Under the pieces are notes generated by a model that saw only the letters and a program-made list of their open reading frames with translations, ran no database searches and was not told the origin of the DNA. 64,000 nt of DNA, taken from contig RCAB01000004.1 of assembly GCA_003640385.1 (NCBI GenBank), positions 372,001 to 436,000 on the forward strand. The letters run 5' to 3'. A program made the position numbers and the translations under genes. The stretch comes from Setaria digitata (lineage: Eukaryota; Nematoda; Chromadorea; Rhabditida; Setariidae). This document shows, piece after piece, positions 1-15,000 of this stretch (position 1 is its first letter; every line of letters begins with the position of its first letter).

Positions 1-3000
1 TCCATTATTATAAAAGTTCCGGAGGTTACACACTAATTTCTGCTGAATCATATCTTCGGCCAAACATATGCTTCCAAGTTTGTTTTCTTTTTTTTTTTTT
101 TTTACCTTGAAGGTTTGTATTAGATGTTTGGGACAATATTTGCATGGAATTTTTTGGAATTTTTTGCCATTATGGGTTTATCTTAGACTGACAGTAAAGA
201 ATTCCTGAATGGAGTGCACGACTTTATTAAAAGCTTTCTGAATTATATAGTTGAAGGGGTTCATATCTGCTGTTATTGACTGAGGTGATAAATTAAAATA
301 AGTAATATATAAAACAAGAGATAAATAGTATTGAGAATTTGTGAATACCGAAGACAGCTCACTTTTATTGGTGATAAAATCCAGACGAGAATCTTTCAGC
401 ATGATACTGACTTTTTTATTTTCATATTTAGGCTATTCAAAAAGTACCAGTCAATGCACACTATGGATGCGAGAATGCCGATTTATCTCATCATCCTTAT
501 ATGGCAGCATTGTGGGGACAATGTGGTCCGCATTATTCTCCTTTAGCTGATGTAAGTTTTATGGAAAATTGCTGGTAGTGAGAGAATGTAGTTTGTACTT
601 ATTTGATGTCTTATTTAAAGATTTAAAGGTAAAGATACTGTATTTTTGTAATGGAATATTTTTTCACACAGATTGCCATTGTTCCAGAGTAGTTTTTGTC
701 AAGGAGTTGAGAAGGGTTCATGTGATATACTTTTTGTAGTTCACAATACCACTTATTCGAAAAATTTCTACTCCGTTTATAGCAACTAAGGTATTTTTGA
801 TATGCGCACTCATTCATCTTTTAGCTTCATCTTCAGGTCATGCTTCTGCGAGTTTTCTTCAGTTGCATTGCTTGGGAATATCGGACATTAGTTTAAGACC
901 TTGTTTCTTTTTACAGTAATTCATTGCATGATTTTTTGTTTTTATTTTTGGAAGCGATTAGGTCTTGTTGAATGAATTATATGATATTTAATGATACAAT
1001 GATTGATGGGTGGAATACTTATGAATGAGTCAGCATACGAAATGGGATAAAACTATAAGTTGGTTGATATCATTTAGCAATTAACAAGAATATTCTTTAG
1101 ATTTAGTACAAAAAAACTATTACTAAATTATCAGTTGTGTTAATTAAGTTGTACTGATTGAATTTTTTTCTCTTAATACGTTATGTACGTCGTTATTTAA
1201 TGGAACTGACTGATTAGGATTAAGTCGTGTGATATAACTTGTAATATTCATCTTCTGTTGCTGTACTTGTTAATTTTCAGCAGTTCTCCGATACGAAACG
1301 TTCACCTGCAACACGTGGTGATTCATCGAGTCGTTTTCCATCGCTTCTTCGCTGGCAGCATCAGTCAAATATGTTCCGTCAGGTAATCTAGTAATGATCC
1401 AGTATTTTAATCTTATGCATAATCTTGAAATTATCAGTAAGCTGATGACTTGGTCGGAATATTAGTGTTATAATTTTCAGTAGAAGTGGAGGTACGCTGT
1501 TTATGGAATTAATTATTAAATCTGGGGACGGAAATGATATCAGTAGATATTTAAATTGATAGGCATTTCGAGATGCTCATTGTAGGGTAATTTTAAACGT
1601 GTGGGTTTACTGTGCGGTGAGCACTGTGGTATATTTTGCAGGTCTCTTGTTATCTGGATCGTTCAAACGAAGTCTCTGATCATTTATTGAGCAACTTCCC
1701 AGTTGCAGTTGAAGAACTGTTTGAAATTGTAGCAGGATGTGAAAGTGCAGTTCCAGATGTAAATTTGATTTCTCTAGAGGAGTAAGTATTTTATTTAAGT
1801 TACACTTGTCCTTTATCCACTTTTAAAATTTGGTTTATATTGGAAAAATTTCTGCTAACATTCATTTAGTGCAGTTAATGTGTAATGCGATGATTCATAA
1901 GCTAAAAAATTATTTAGTTGGAATCACGTGACTTTGGGCGATCATGCGCTATCGATGTTGCTGAAAATATCACAGCATGTGTCGTATGAGAGACAACGTT
2001 TGTTCGAGATAGCTGTACAAGTAATAACGCGCTGTGCTAGCTCATCTAGTTATTCACTATCAAAGCCGCTTGCATTTGCGTTCGTACAAATGCTTGATAG
2101 CAAGCATAATCAGATCTGTTTCGCTAAACTCGGTTAGTTCCTTTAGAATATTTCCAAAACTGTCTTGTTCCTCATATTTCACACAGGATGATAAGTACTC
2201 AAATGTAAGCTCCATTTGTATTGCGGCCGTGTAGAGTAAGTACTTCAGGGGGACATTTAATTGTGGCTCGAGAATTAGAACATTCTATATTGGCTTCATC
2301 AAATGATTGGACAGCACCAATTTCTGCACCTCTTATGCGGCAACTTGCTTCACTTTCCGCCCAGGTGGCTGGGAGTGGTGAATACGGGTGGTCAGCACCG
2401 AAGTTACAGACCGATGTGCGTGATGATGGACTATACAATTATGCACCACTTTGTGAGTTTTTGAAAAGCTTATCTAAATTGAACATGGCGGGTATGAAAT
2501 GGATTGAAAAGATATGGGACGAAACGATAAAACGGAAATAACCTAATGTAGAAATATAATTCATTAATTTTTTGGTTTCTGGAATAGATTTTATTCGGTT
2601 TATCAACAAACTACCATCTTCTTCTTCAAATAATTTGAAATTTCTTTCCCGTTGATTTTAATTAAGATTTCTTAGAAATATGCTGGAACTGTTTCAAATT
2701 AACGTCTTGATTTCCAGGTACCGTAACTTCTGAACAAACACCAAACGTTAGTGGGCAATTATTATCATTGATAGCGGTTGCTGCACCACGTCGTACTCGT
2801 TCCGCTAATTGGAGCTATCATTTCAATGAGGGTGGCAGTGATTGGTTCGATATTACTCTTAATCTTCCATACCATATAATTTTACATGAAGTACAGATCC
2901 GACCACATGTTCCTGCCCTAAGCAGTAAGTTCTCATAATTTTTCACCACGGTGTTTAAAAATTATTTTCTGTAACACATTATATGGGTTTCCATTACAAG

Positions 3001-6000
3001 CTTCAAATATTCTTGGAGTGTTTTCATTGCATCTGTTCATATATTTATTTAGCTATTTTCATGCATTACTCTCACATTTTTTGACATTTATGATTACTTC
3101 TTTTCAGCAGCTCCATCAGCCGTTCAAGTTGAATTATGTTCAGAAACATCTCTTACTCAGTGGTGTAATCTTGGAGCTCCACTTAGCACGATGGGATACA
3201 GCAAAATCCGCATTTCAACTGATTCATACAAACTTCCTGTTATTGCTGTATGCATATGGAAATTTTCTTCTTCCTTTCTTTTTTGAAATAATTCTTTAAT
3301 TAGATTAGTTAGATTTTTTCAAGGTTGCATTTTGTCCAGGCAGATTAGTCAGGTTTTTTTTTTCAAGATTTTATTTTGTCTAGGTCCGTCTGTATTTCAA
3401 GAAACCACCAGACTCGACAAATTTGTCTTTGTCGCAAATACTGCTGTTGGGGATGAACTTTACTACTTCGTTGTCATACACATGCCCGAGAAATACAGAT
3501 TTGTAAGTCTTTTTCAAATAGGATTTCAGCAGCAATAAAAATTAGGAGCCTAAATATTGTGCCTAATTCCTTCCCTCACAATCTTGCAACAGGAAATAGT
3601 AGTAAAATCCATTTTTCATCTTTCGCTTAAACCCTTGTAATTGAATTTAATCTTTTAAATTATTCAGATTTTTTTTTTTTTTTGGGCACATATTCGCTAA
3701 CTATAATTAAGTTTTCCCGGAAGCTAATTTTAATGTGCATCATCTCCCGGGATGGACTAGATCAATCTCTTTTACAGACTCTTTACTTTTAGCGGTAATA
3801 TAATGGCTTTTGCTAGCTTTCCGGAAACTTTTCAAGCGTATTCTTTACCATACATCAACAATTTGCTAGTTTAAAGAATAAATTTTATAATGTTTTTTTA
3901 CTTGAGTATTTTGGAGTTAAAAAACTGAAAATTTTAGCGTGCAGTGGCTTTCTATCATGGTACAAGTGTGCAATCTTGAAAAATATTGCATTTGGCAATA
4001 TGCTTCAGAGCTTCCGCGTGCCGTTATAGCACTATTTCTGGGTCGACCGCTATCAAATCTAGTTTATCACCGTATTTCTGAGCTGTTCTGTCAGATAGAT
4101 CATGAACGAGCCAAACCGTATTCTATAGTCGAGTTGATTTTTCAATATATAGGTTTCTGAATTTCATTTTTTTTCTTTTTCTTTTGTTTAATTTTCAGAA
4201 CTTTTGAAAATACTTCAAACTAGAATTTTTGGAAATAATTCGCACATTTTTGTTTAGAGCAGGGCAATACTGTAACCAGCGAATCCTTAGAATGGCTTCC
4301 GAATCTACTGTTCACTTTATGTGCACAAAAGCCATCATTGCAAGAAGATACTATTGTCACGGGACAAAAGCAACATCAGGTCTATGTTGTTAAACAGTGC
4401 CAAGTTCTTCTCGGTGTTACCTCCATAATCACGTCACTTAATTACAAGAAACCACTTCGTGTTAGTTCTTCTTTTCAGATTTCGTTATCAGTGCTTTTCA
4501 GTAAATTCACTGTTCAAGAAAGGTGAATTTTTAACACGAAGAATAGCATAAAGCTGAACGTAGCTCATAAATAAGGATAATAAGTATACAATATTAAGAA
4601 CTATAAAGTTTTTCAGAATATAAATTTTTGACAATATGACAAAAATACTACTATATAAAGAATCTCACGTCTCTGCAAGTGGATTTGCTAACGAAAATCG
4701 AATTTGCTTAACAGATGCTATAGAAAAAATCTAACAATCTAGAAAAATTTTATTAATAGCATAATTTCTGGGAGAATTTTCTGTCCGATTTTACTTTTGA
4801 TATGATTCGTCGCAGTTCATAGTATTCACTAGACTGCATTTGTATTATTAATATTTTTTTGTACAATTATTAGTAATTTTCCACATATTTGTACTTCCTC
4901 CTTCATTTCCAAACTTCATGGAATATTTAAATAATGCACTGAATTTAAGATTTTACTATAACACCAAAAATCTGTTATAGGCGGTAGGAATTAAATAAAT
5001 CAATGACTAAGATATGTTGTAAAAAAATATTTAAGGATGTAGCTGCTGTTTTGATTTGGACGGCCTCTTGCATCATATGGCATAATATCAATGTGGAAGA
5101 ACGACGCTTCGATACGTTAGCAATATGTATGGATCTCACGCCACAGCTACTCCCGTATTTTTTTTTTTTTTCTTACAGTTTTGTGAATTTTAATTTCGTA
5201 GAGTTATTTTAGCTATTTTATATTTTTATGGATTTATCTACTGAATCAATTTTAACATCTAAAGACCGGACAAATTGAAAAATGAGATTCAAAATCATTT
5301 TCATGGGATAACAAAAATAATTCCACCGCTTTATTGCGGATTGATTTTAAAACTTCCATAGAGGAAATTACTAGCCGAAGAATTATTTTCAAGTTGCTAG
5401 TCGTGTGCATGGAGTTAACAGAGTTCGAAATCTGATTAGTGGTTTTTAAGGTTTCTGTGTGAGATGGCTATAGATGCAAGTGAACAATGCAATGATACGT
5501 TAGCAAAGTCTGCTTCTTGGCTGTTATGCTCATTGATGCGTGGTGCGCCACATCTTCTCCGTAATGCACTTAAAGAGATTGGACTGTTGGATATAAACGA
5601 TAAACGTTAGTTATTTTTCCTTTGTTTTGTTTTTCTTTTTTCTTTTAAAAATGTCACAAATCCTTTATCCAGTAATCTACAATAAGAAGGTAGAAACGAA
5701 TGTACTTGAATTATACAATTAATGAAGTAATACAAATTGGTACTACGAGTCTATAAAAATGAAGAAAAACAACTTGATTTCTTTGTTGCAACATATCCAT
5801 TATGTTAATAGCCCTGTATATGAAGAGACTTTTGTAATTGTCAAGGTCTTTAGCTAGTATGAATTAAATCAATAGTTAGAAGAAATTTAATTGTAGCAAA
5901 AATAGAAGGAATCACTCAAAATGCGTTTACTGTTGTGCAACGAATGTGCCAGTCAAGAACTAGCATAACCCAGCTTCAATCCTTTGGTCTGCTGCAGCAT

Positions 6001-9000
6001 TGGGTTGAACTTATTATCACTTTTTGTGAAGGTTAACATCTCGCTTTAAACAGTTGCTTTTTTTACTTCTTGTTGAGATGACTGGTGAATGTAATCCATT
6101 GGTTCTTTTATTTTATAATTAAAATATTTTGTGAAATCTGATTCTTTAACTGATCAATGTAGAAAATTACTCTTCTTAGTTTAACTACTAGTTACGGAAT
6201 TTCAGAAACAAATATGGAGCATATGTTACTATTAGTTAGCATTGTTCGGTGCTTAGCATCTTTGTGTTGCATCGAAGATGTTGTAAAATTTTTGGATTTC
6301 GTGGGTGGCTCACGCCTTTTTAATTCCCTTATAAAATGTGTTGTTCGTTGTGCTGCCACACCTGGTGATATGACTCGTTCATCTGGAAAACAAGGCATCA
6401 AGTTGGAGGATGCTACAATAAGTCTGCTTTCACAGTACGTTATTTCCAGATTATTACCAGTGCTTATGAAAAGTTGGCTGTTTTAAAACCATGTTTATTA
6501 TCGAGTGGACCTGAAGACTATCGAAAATAAGTATCATGACTTTTAGTAAAACGAAAGTTTATAATGTTTTAATTTCGTTACAATTTTCGAAAAAAAAAAA
6601 TTCTAACATTTTCAGAATTTTCAAGAAGTATTTCTAGATGTGTCACTGTTGGTGGGTCACATCGTCAGCGCATAGCTCATGCTTTGTGCTCTTTGTTGAA
6701 AAGTGCCGGTGGACTCAGTGGTGCAATACAGCAAATGGTACTGAAGTGTATTTTCGACGATGAAATGATTCCTGTAAAAGCAATCGATGAACACACTTCA
6801 GTTTGTTTCCTGTCACTGGACATTCCAAGTTTGCTTTAGAATTTTTTTTTCATTTTCTTTATTTTCTGAAGAGTGAAGTGATATAAAATATTGCATTTTT
6901 CTTTTTCTTCTCTTTTTTTTCAAAAAAAATTTCAGGAAATTTGTTGTTATAGATCGTATTTTACATCCATTTTTTGGCTGTACACGGAGGGAACGTTTTT
7001 TGAAAGTATCGCTATATACTTCCATGGATGAGATGTCTGCACTCTGTGAGCACAAAAATACGTGTGACTTTCGGCAACTAGCAAAAATTGCGGTAAATAA
7101 AATGTTTTTTGAAATTCATTTGTCCAACTTAATCGGCAGAACAATTTTTCATAGTGTGTTTTGTTATGTAAAGAAATAGTTTGAGTGTTACATTTTTTAC
7201 CGGTCAAAAATGATGACTAAACGAAATTATTTTTGGTCGTATTAATATTGATTTCTTTCATTCTAAAAAAAAACCTCATGGAATTGTAAAGATTCGTCAT
7301 GGACTTGAAGATTTGTCGTACACTTACTACCTAATTAATTACTGAATTTCCCTTATGCACAAACCCTTATCGTTTTATGAATAGTGTTTGAGATGCAAAT
7401 CCAAGTTCATACGGTGTAATTAAGGGACAATATTGAATCTATTGGGTACTAAGTACTGAATTTTTCAAAAAATAATTGGAAGCTATAAGAATATATGAAA
7501 TTAGGAAATGTCGTTGAAATATGGAACGATTTTAAATTTTTCAGGTACCTGTAGATGAGTCACATCGGTTCTCATCTGTTGTAAATAGCCGAGGTATGAT
7601 TTAAAGAAATTTGGTAAATGTTTGGAGTTTCATTATTTCTTTGAGAATGCAGAATTTCTCATTTAGATCTGGCAACAGCTTTTCCGCCATTCACTTCTTC
7701 CCGTTTAATGGTTAGAAGTTCTGATGGCATAGCGGAAATGATGGGTAATTGGAAAATCGGACAGTTGCTTGGAGATTTATTTGCTTCTGGACGTTTAACA
7801 TCTTCTGCTTGGTGAGCTCCATTTTTTATATTTGATTTTTTATTGCAGTTGTATGACATACCTTCTCTTTTACGTGACTGAATTTTAAATTGAGTTCCAG
7901 TAGTGTGTGTCCAACTGTAGAGGTCAAAAGTTAGTGTCAGTAGTGAATGGGTGAATCTGCATATTTTATAAATTGTGTGATCTGGTCGATTGTCACTCGA
8001 GATGTAATTTGTTTAAAGATTAATTTATGGAACATTTTGTCCATTCTCTTTCTTGAAATAATGTATTTGGCAGGAAGCAAAAAATGGCCGGTGGCGATAC
8101 AACAAAAGCAGCAGTTGAAGATAGTGCTGATGGATATTATACCGTTGCGCTTTCTTTTGTTCAGCGTCCAGGTATGTTATCAGTTGTTTCTGTAGCAAAA
8201 ATGATAAATTGACTAAGTAATGATTGAGGTCGTTAATAGCAGTCATCTAGTCATTTTCTATAAGTGATTTTCAGATTAATTTACTTTAACTTCTTTAGTA
8301 TGTTATTTGAACTGGTTATCTAGATAGTGCAACTGACATACTTCCTGAACTGTTGTGCGCTAATTACATTACTTGCATGAATGCATGAATTACCTCGATT
8401 TTGAAGTTTATTGTTTTCGCCATAATCTTGTGAAATGAATCTACTGCTTACATAAAAAAAAAATAGAGGAATGGTTAAATGTAAATTGCAGGTTCAACAG
8501 CTATTAATGCGATATCTTGTCAGAAACCGAATGTAATGTTGACGGAACAAACATCAACTCTGCAGTATTTTGCACGCGCAAGTGGTCTGGCACTTTTATC
8601 ACTACATTTGCAAGTACAACATCCAGCATTTAACGCTCGTACAACTGCTGCTTCATCCAGGTTTTCTCTCTTTTTTTTCTTACACTAAGAAGAGACAAAA
8701 GATTTAAAGTCATGGAGTGTGCAACAATCTAATAAGATATCACTTTGAAAAAGCTGTTTATATGGCCTTTGGCATTTTAAATATGATAGCAAACTTTTGT
8801 ATTCTCAGTTCATTTTTATTGTTATTACTTTTTATATATTTTCCATGTCTTCATTAGACTGTGAGAAAATAAAAACCTTCCAGTTACACTGTTACAGTGA
8901 TTTCTCGAAGTTTCTTTTTTCTGTTCTTTACTGTTTGTATCTCTAGTTGAGACGACTGGTCATAGATTAACATTAACTGTAGTCAAAACTTGACACTGGT

Positions 9001-12000
9001 CATGTTAAATTAAAATTAATTTTAGTGATTTAAAAAAGAAATCAAGTGAGCAACGGTGGTTGATAGATTCATCAGAAACAGTACCTATGAACGAAATGCT
9101 GCCATCGAGTTATGCTTGTCCAACATCAATTTTTTCTTCTCCTGATCTTTCGACTGGAGAACCACTATACAGCACGCTATATGTGCCCTTTTTTGGTGGT
9201 GAAGCGGATTTGAATTCCGGCTATGAAGATTTTGAATATATCGATTCAGCCGCTTCTGGTGAGGTTAAGGGATGGACATACTGTCCACTGTTCTCACAGA
9301 CAGAAAGTTCCGGAAATCATACAGCAGTTAGTTCTAATTTCCAAAATTTCAGTTTTCTATTTTAATGCTGTTTAATACTTCTCATTATTGTAGCTGCAGT
9401 CTTCTTAAAAGACAATTTGTTTATCATATGACTAACATGGAAATTTGTTCATATATGTAATTCCTTTCAGTTTAAAAAACTGCCGAAGACTGGTTCACAA
9501 CCATCAAATCGAGTGCTGTCAACAGGTTTATCGCCACATGTGATCGTCGCTTTTAGTATATTCTTGAGACTAGAAGGTTATGCCGAATTACTGGTGACAT
9601 ACGATCGTAAGCGTGCTAAAGGCCTCCTACGTCTTGCGATGGGCGTTATCACCGCTGAAAGTAATAACTCTCTTTGTTTTCTTTTATTTAGAATTCACTG
9701 CTTTCGTTAATAATAATAAAGATTAGTCCCACTCTTTATGATATCTTTGTTTTCTTTTTTGATGGTGTCTTCATTTTTAAAGTCTGCTCAGCTAGAACAG
9801 TAGTGTTTGCTAAAATTCTTTCTAAACTATTTGTCGTACTGGGCACTTCTTCCGACTAAAATTCTAAAATCCTATGGCATCATAGATAGTGTAATGAACT
9901 GCTGAAATAGAAGTGGCAATCAAAACAACGAAGTGCTCGCTTCAAAGTCACACTTCATATAATTCATCATATTTATTCATCATTATTTTCGGAGTTTAGC
10001 GGCGCTTGCGAACAGGCCCAGAATGTCGAAACCAGGTATATTTCGCAGAGCTGCTCAGTCACAGTTCCAATCAAGGCAAAAATCGGAATGCGAAAGTCTT
10101 GGCTCATTGCCTTTTGTTGTTTTAGAAGAATTATTCAACAAGCATTTACCATGTTCAGCTGCCGGAAAGTAAGTTGTGTTTTATATTTTTCTCGTATTTT
10201 CCAGGCTAAATTTGGCACAGTCTCATGATATTTCTAACAGAGCGTTAAAGCTGTTATTAAAAAAAAAAATAAAATATTCAGCATTTATGCCAGTTTTTGT
10301 CTACAGTAGTGAGCGTAGTCTAACTTGTATGCTTTATGTCACCATTACTGTTTTGGAAATAAATAAAGACAATAAAAGGAAAAAAGCTAGAGTTTACATG
10401 GAAAGTAGTTGCAAGAGGATTATTTCGATTTCGAAGTTTCAGCGATTGAATGTGAAGTGGAGTTTTCAAATTAAAAGGCAGTATCATACGATTACTGTTT
10501 AGTTGTGTGTTGTGAATTTGGTGCTTGCAGTAGTTTTATTAAAGTAATGTAGTTAATTTATGGATTTTTATGGCATAAAATGTTGGGATTTCAGAAAACC
10601 GGATGATATATTGCTATTTTTTGTAGGTCCTTACGGGAGGCTGCAGTAACCAGTGGCATTCTGGATATTTTGCTGGATTGTTTGTCTCATTATACTCATC
10701 AAAAACACAAGGAGAGGTCCATTCGGCCATCATACCTTCAACCAGCTCCAGAGGCGGCAAGTTTATTTTTGTATAAGGCATACAGTGTTTATTGTTATTC
10801 TAAATTTACGGACTAGTTTGTAGGCTGTTTTGGTTGAACACTTATTGCGTACTTCTGTGGAAGCGGAACAGTCATTTGGTGAAGGTGCCAACTTTGGATT
10901 GGCGGCAGAAGAACGTGTAAATAATTCTGAAAGTACTGGAACAGCGGTAACATCTTCGAACGTTACGCAGCAACATAATTTTTGGGCTAAAGGTACTGGT
11001 TTTGGCAGCGGAACAACACAGCAACAGTGGAATGTTGATTTACATGTCTTGAAGCGAAAACAGGACGAGCAAAATGTGACTCATCTGTTGAGGGTAGGTT
11101 TCATGTTTCATTAGGAAGTGTTGGCAACAGGAGCGTTACCACACCTATGTTTCTTTTTTTTTTTTTAGTTTTTATTTTTTGTTTTTTTAAATATGTTTTG
11201 TACACTTAGAGCAGGTTCTTTTTCATCAGTTTTTGAGAAATTTCTAATACTGAAAGGCGGTCCGTCTCGTTTTACTACTCTGATTCGACCTAAAATCTTT
11301 CTATTTATGGTGATATTGTGATGAATTTTGAGTTTTAAATCTTGAAATACTTTTCCTACTTGATCGTTGCAAATTTCAGGTATTGTCATGCTTCATATAC
11401 CCTAGAATTGGTGAGTATTTGGAAGCCAGTAAGAATCACGCAGCTGGCAGCAGTGAAAATGTTGCGATTGCTCCACTAGCATCTTTAGATTCAGAAGATA
11501 CGGAAGTATGCAGCAGAAGTCAAAGTATATCACCAATGTCTGTATCAGGTATTTTTAATTGTATTATAACTTGGTCCTCTTAGAGATTTTATTTGTTTTC
11601 CAATTTTTTCTGGTTCCTAAACTTTTTTTCTTACACTTTTTTAAAGTCAGAAATATTGATTTTCTTTCCTCTTTTAGATACAGTATTTGCAGATTCATCA
11701 ATGCCGGGACCTTCAGCAGAACAAGAATCACATACCTTGGCTATTTCAACCTCTGTGCAATGGTCTTTAAGTTCAGCTGTAGTGAAGATGCTATCTCGCT
11801 CATGTTTACTGCCGGCCATTTGGGCATATCTTAGGAATGATTCTGGTCTGTTCTGTTTCATTTGAATCAGTTTGCTGGATTCAGTAATTCTGCTGTTTTT
11901 GGCGAAACTAATTTCGTGAGGCTTTTAGTCAAGCACTTTCATTTCATTATCTCAGTTGTTAGAAATGTGAACGTAGCAGTTTTGTTTTTGTTGCAGTACT

Positions 12001-15000
12001 GGATATATCTCAACATGTCGAACTGTATGAAGCAGTTATGCATATGGTAGCTGCATTGGCATTGAGTCCAGAGCCAACAATTAGAGGAAGTGAGGAAGAG
12101 GATGGAATTACTGCATTGCTCTCCGAGCCAGAATCAGGCTACTCAATGCATTCAATGCTTAAAAAGCTCTTTGACTGCATTTCAGCCTATCTCACAAGAC
12201 TTGCTGTTGAATCAAATGAAACCAGGCTACAAAAGTATAGATATCACTAATCAATAATATAATGGTGACATATTCAATGAGCATAATATCAAGTAGGATA
12301 TGTTGGAAGGTTACACTGTCATTTATCATGTCCTCCTTTTTAAGAAGATGTGCAACAAACCAGAACAGTCATAATATTATGCTTTTTTTTTGATAATTTA
12401 TACAGGATTTTTAATCTTCTATTCATTTTTTTTCTGGCGTAAAAATTCATTATTCTTTGATTTCGGTAAGAACCTCAGGGAAAATCTAGGGACTTCATTT
12501 CTGTCTGATTAATAACACTGCTTCTGTGAGAAATATATGCGAACAGTAATGAGAATGGTTATGATACCAATGGCGGTTTAACGAAAAAAGTTAAAGAGAT
12601 TCTGTACTATGAAAATCTGTAAATGGAGTGAGAAATCTATAAAGTTCTATTTTTATATCTTTTATCAAAATGTACGGCAAGATTTTGCTGCTTTTTACGA
12701 CTAAGCTAATAATGGAAATGCAATAGTTCACTTGTTGTCAAAGTCTGAGATAGAACTGAAACGCGAAATTCGATCGCTGCATGGAAGACCCTTGATGATA
12801 TAGAGAAGCATCACTCCTTATTGCAATAAAAACTTTGGATGATGTCCAGAAAATCTCAGAATAATCTATGTCATTTGAGATATTAAGAATGCCCGAGCTG
12901 AATTTTATTCATCATTCTTTCAGCTTAAACATCCAGCAAACTGCGGATAGTAATGAAGAATCGACTCAAGCCCGCGAGGAAGGTCTCATGCGACTTGCAC
13001 CCCTAATCACCACAGTTTGTGTGCTCCTTTCTAAGCGTAAATTTTTATTCCTGTAACAGTTTGCTAGAAATCACAAGAAGGGTTCATATCTTGTACTTTT
13101 TTTTTTTTTGCTTCAATGCACCTCTGCCAAAATAATTGTTGTTCTGCTCTATAACTCATTGCTAGAGCTTTTAGGAATAAGAGAGTTACCAATGAGCTCA
13201 GAAAATGATGAAAAGGATGCGGTCACTGAAGAAGAAAAATATATGAAAGTTATGAAGGATTTGCAGTTTGGTTAGCGAATTCATTTTTCGTCAGTTATGC
13301 TTATTTCATTTCCATATATTTAATAATTATATCAAAAATTTAAATGTATAGCAATTATTGATCTTATTTCAGAGACAATATCATTCTTCACAGAAGGTTC
13401 ATTCATTCCATATCATTACGAAAGCTCGCTTTCCTCTGTTGGTACAAATAGTTCGTTGGGAAAGCGTACAAGACGTTTGGCGCAAGAAATTGTTACACTG
13501 AGTAATTCACTTCCACTGAGTTCAAGTAGTTCAGTTTTTGTTCGTGCCTGTGAAGAGAGATTGGATGTCATGAAGGTGTGTTCTGTAGCTTTGAAGTTTT
13601 TAAGTCAGAGCTTTCGAAGGTCTCCTGGTAACTGAAATTAAATTTGTAAATTATGTAAAGTAAAATATTTTCCAAAAAGGATGGGTGGCAATTTTATCGT
13701 CGTGAATAAACAACTGCGAAGAAATCTACTTCAGCCCTCACTTCGAAATTACTTGATTTGGTCTTTTACGTAGAGGATTTTGAGTTAATTTGTTTCATGG
13801 TTCTAGTTTTTTCTTTCAGGTTTTAATTACGGGTCCAGCAGATACACCATATATGAATGGCTGTTTTGAATTTGATGTCTGGTTTCCGGCTGACTATCCA
13901 AATTCGCCTATGCACGTAAATCTTGAAACGACTGGCAATCATACTGTGGGTTTCGTTGATGACTATTGTTGATGACTATTTGATTTCGTTGATGACTACT
14001 GAATAGAAATGACTATTGTGCAATGAAATTAGAATTTCTATGTTTTACAAGGAATTTTCTGTGTTACTTCTGTTATCATTTTCCTTATTTCTTCTATTCA
14101 TTTAGTATTAAAGTACAGGTTAGATTCAACCCCAATTTGTATAATGATGGAAAAGTGTGTTTGTCGGTACTGAATACATGGCATGGTCGACCTGAGGAAC
14201 GATGGAATCCAGAGACGAGTAGTTTATTGCAGGTTTAATTTTAACTATGGAATATCTTCATCTCTTTTATTTGCTTCCTTATTACAACTCATTGAAATAT
14301 TTCCTTCACATCAGATTTTTTTTGTTAAGTGCATTTCACTATTTTTATTTAGTTATTCATTCTGTAAAGTGTTTTTAATCAACTGATGCCCAATAAACTT
14401 TCTACTTATCCGTTTAGATTGTATAAAATACATTTTGAGGTGATTGTAAGCGTGCAGTCCTTAATCTTAGTGGCAGAACCGTATTTTAACGAGCCAGGAT
14501 ACGAGCGATCAAAATGTACCCAAGCAGGACAACAGGTTTGAATTGCATTTCGTATTAAGTCTATTCTGCAGTTTTTTTTTTTTTCTCGAATAAAGCTCGC
14601 TCTCAGTAGACTAGTGAATTATATCTCGAAGCATTTTCTCACATATTTGACAGTTTAAATTGCCCTTACTCTCCAAAAGATTAATCGTTTTTTCCATTTC
14701 GCAATAAGCTTATCCTTCCTCGTTCTTTGTTGAGCTAAATTGTCAACTTTAGGCGTCACGAGATTATGATGCCAATATTCGGCAAGCAGTAGTAAAGTGG
14801 GCAATGCTAGAAATGATACGACATCCTCCTCCAGCTTTTGCGGATATTGTTAAGAAGCATTTCTGGTTGAAACGGAAGGAAATTTTATCGCAGGTTTCGC
14901 AGTTTCAAAGAATCTATCTGCAGAACACTGACAATATAACTTTTCTGGTTTAGCTCGTAAGATAAATATTTTAGAAATCAGAATTTCAGTTTGTATGACG

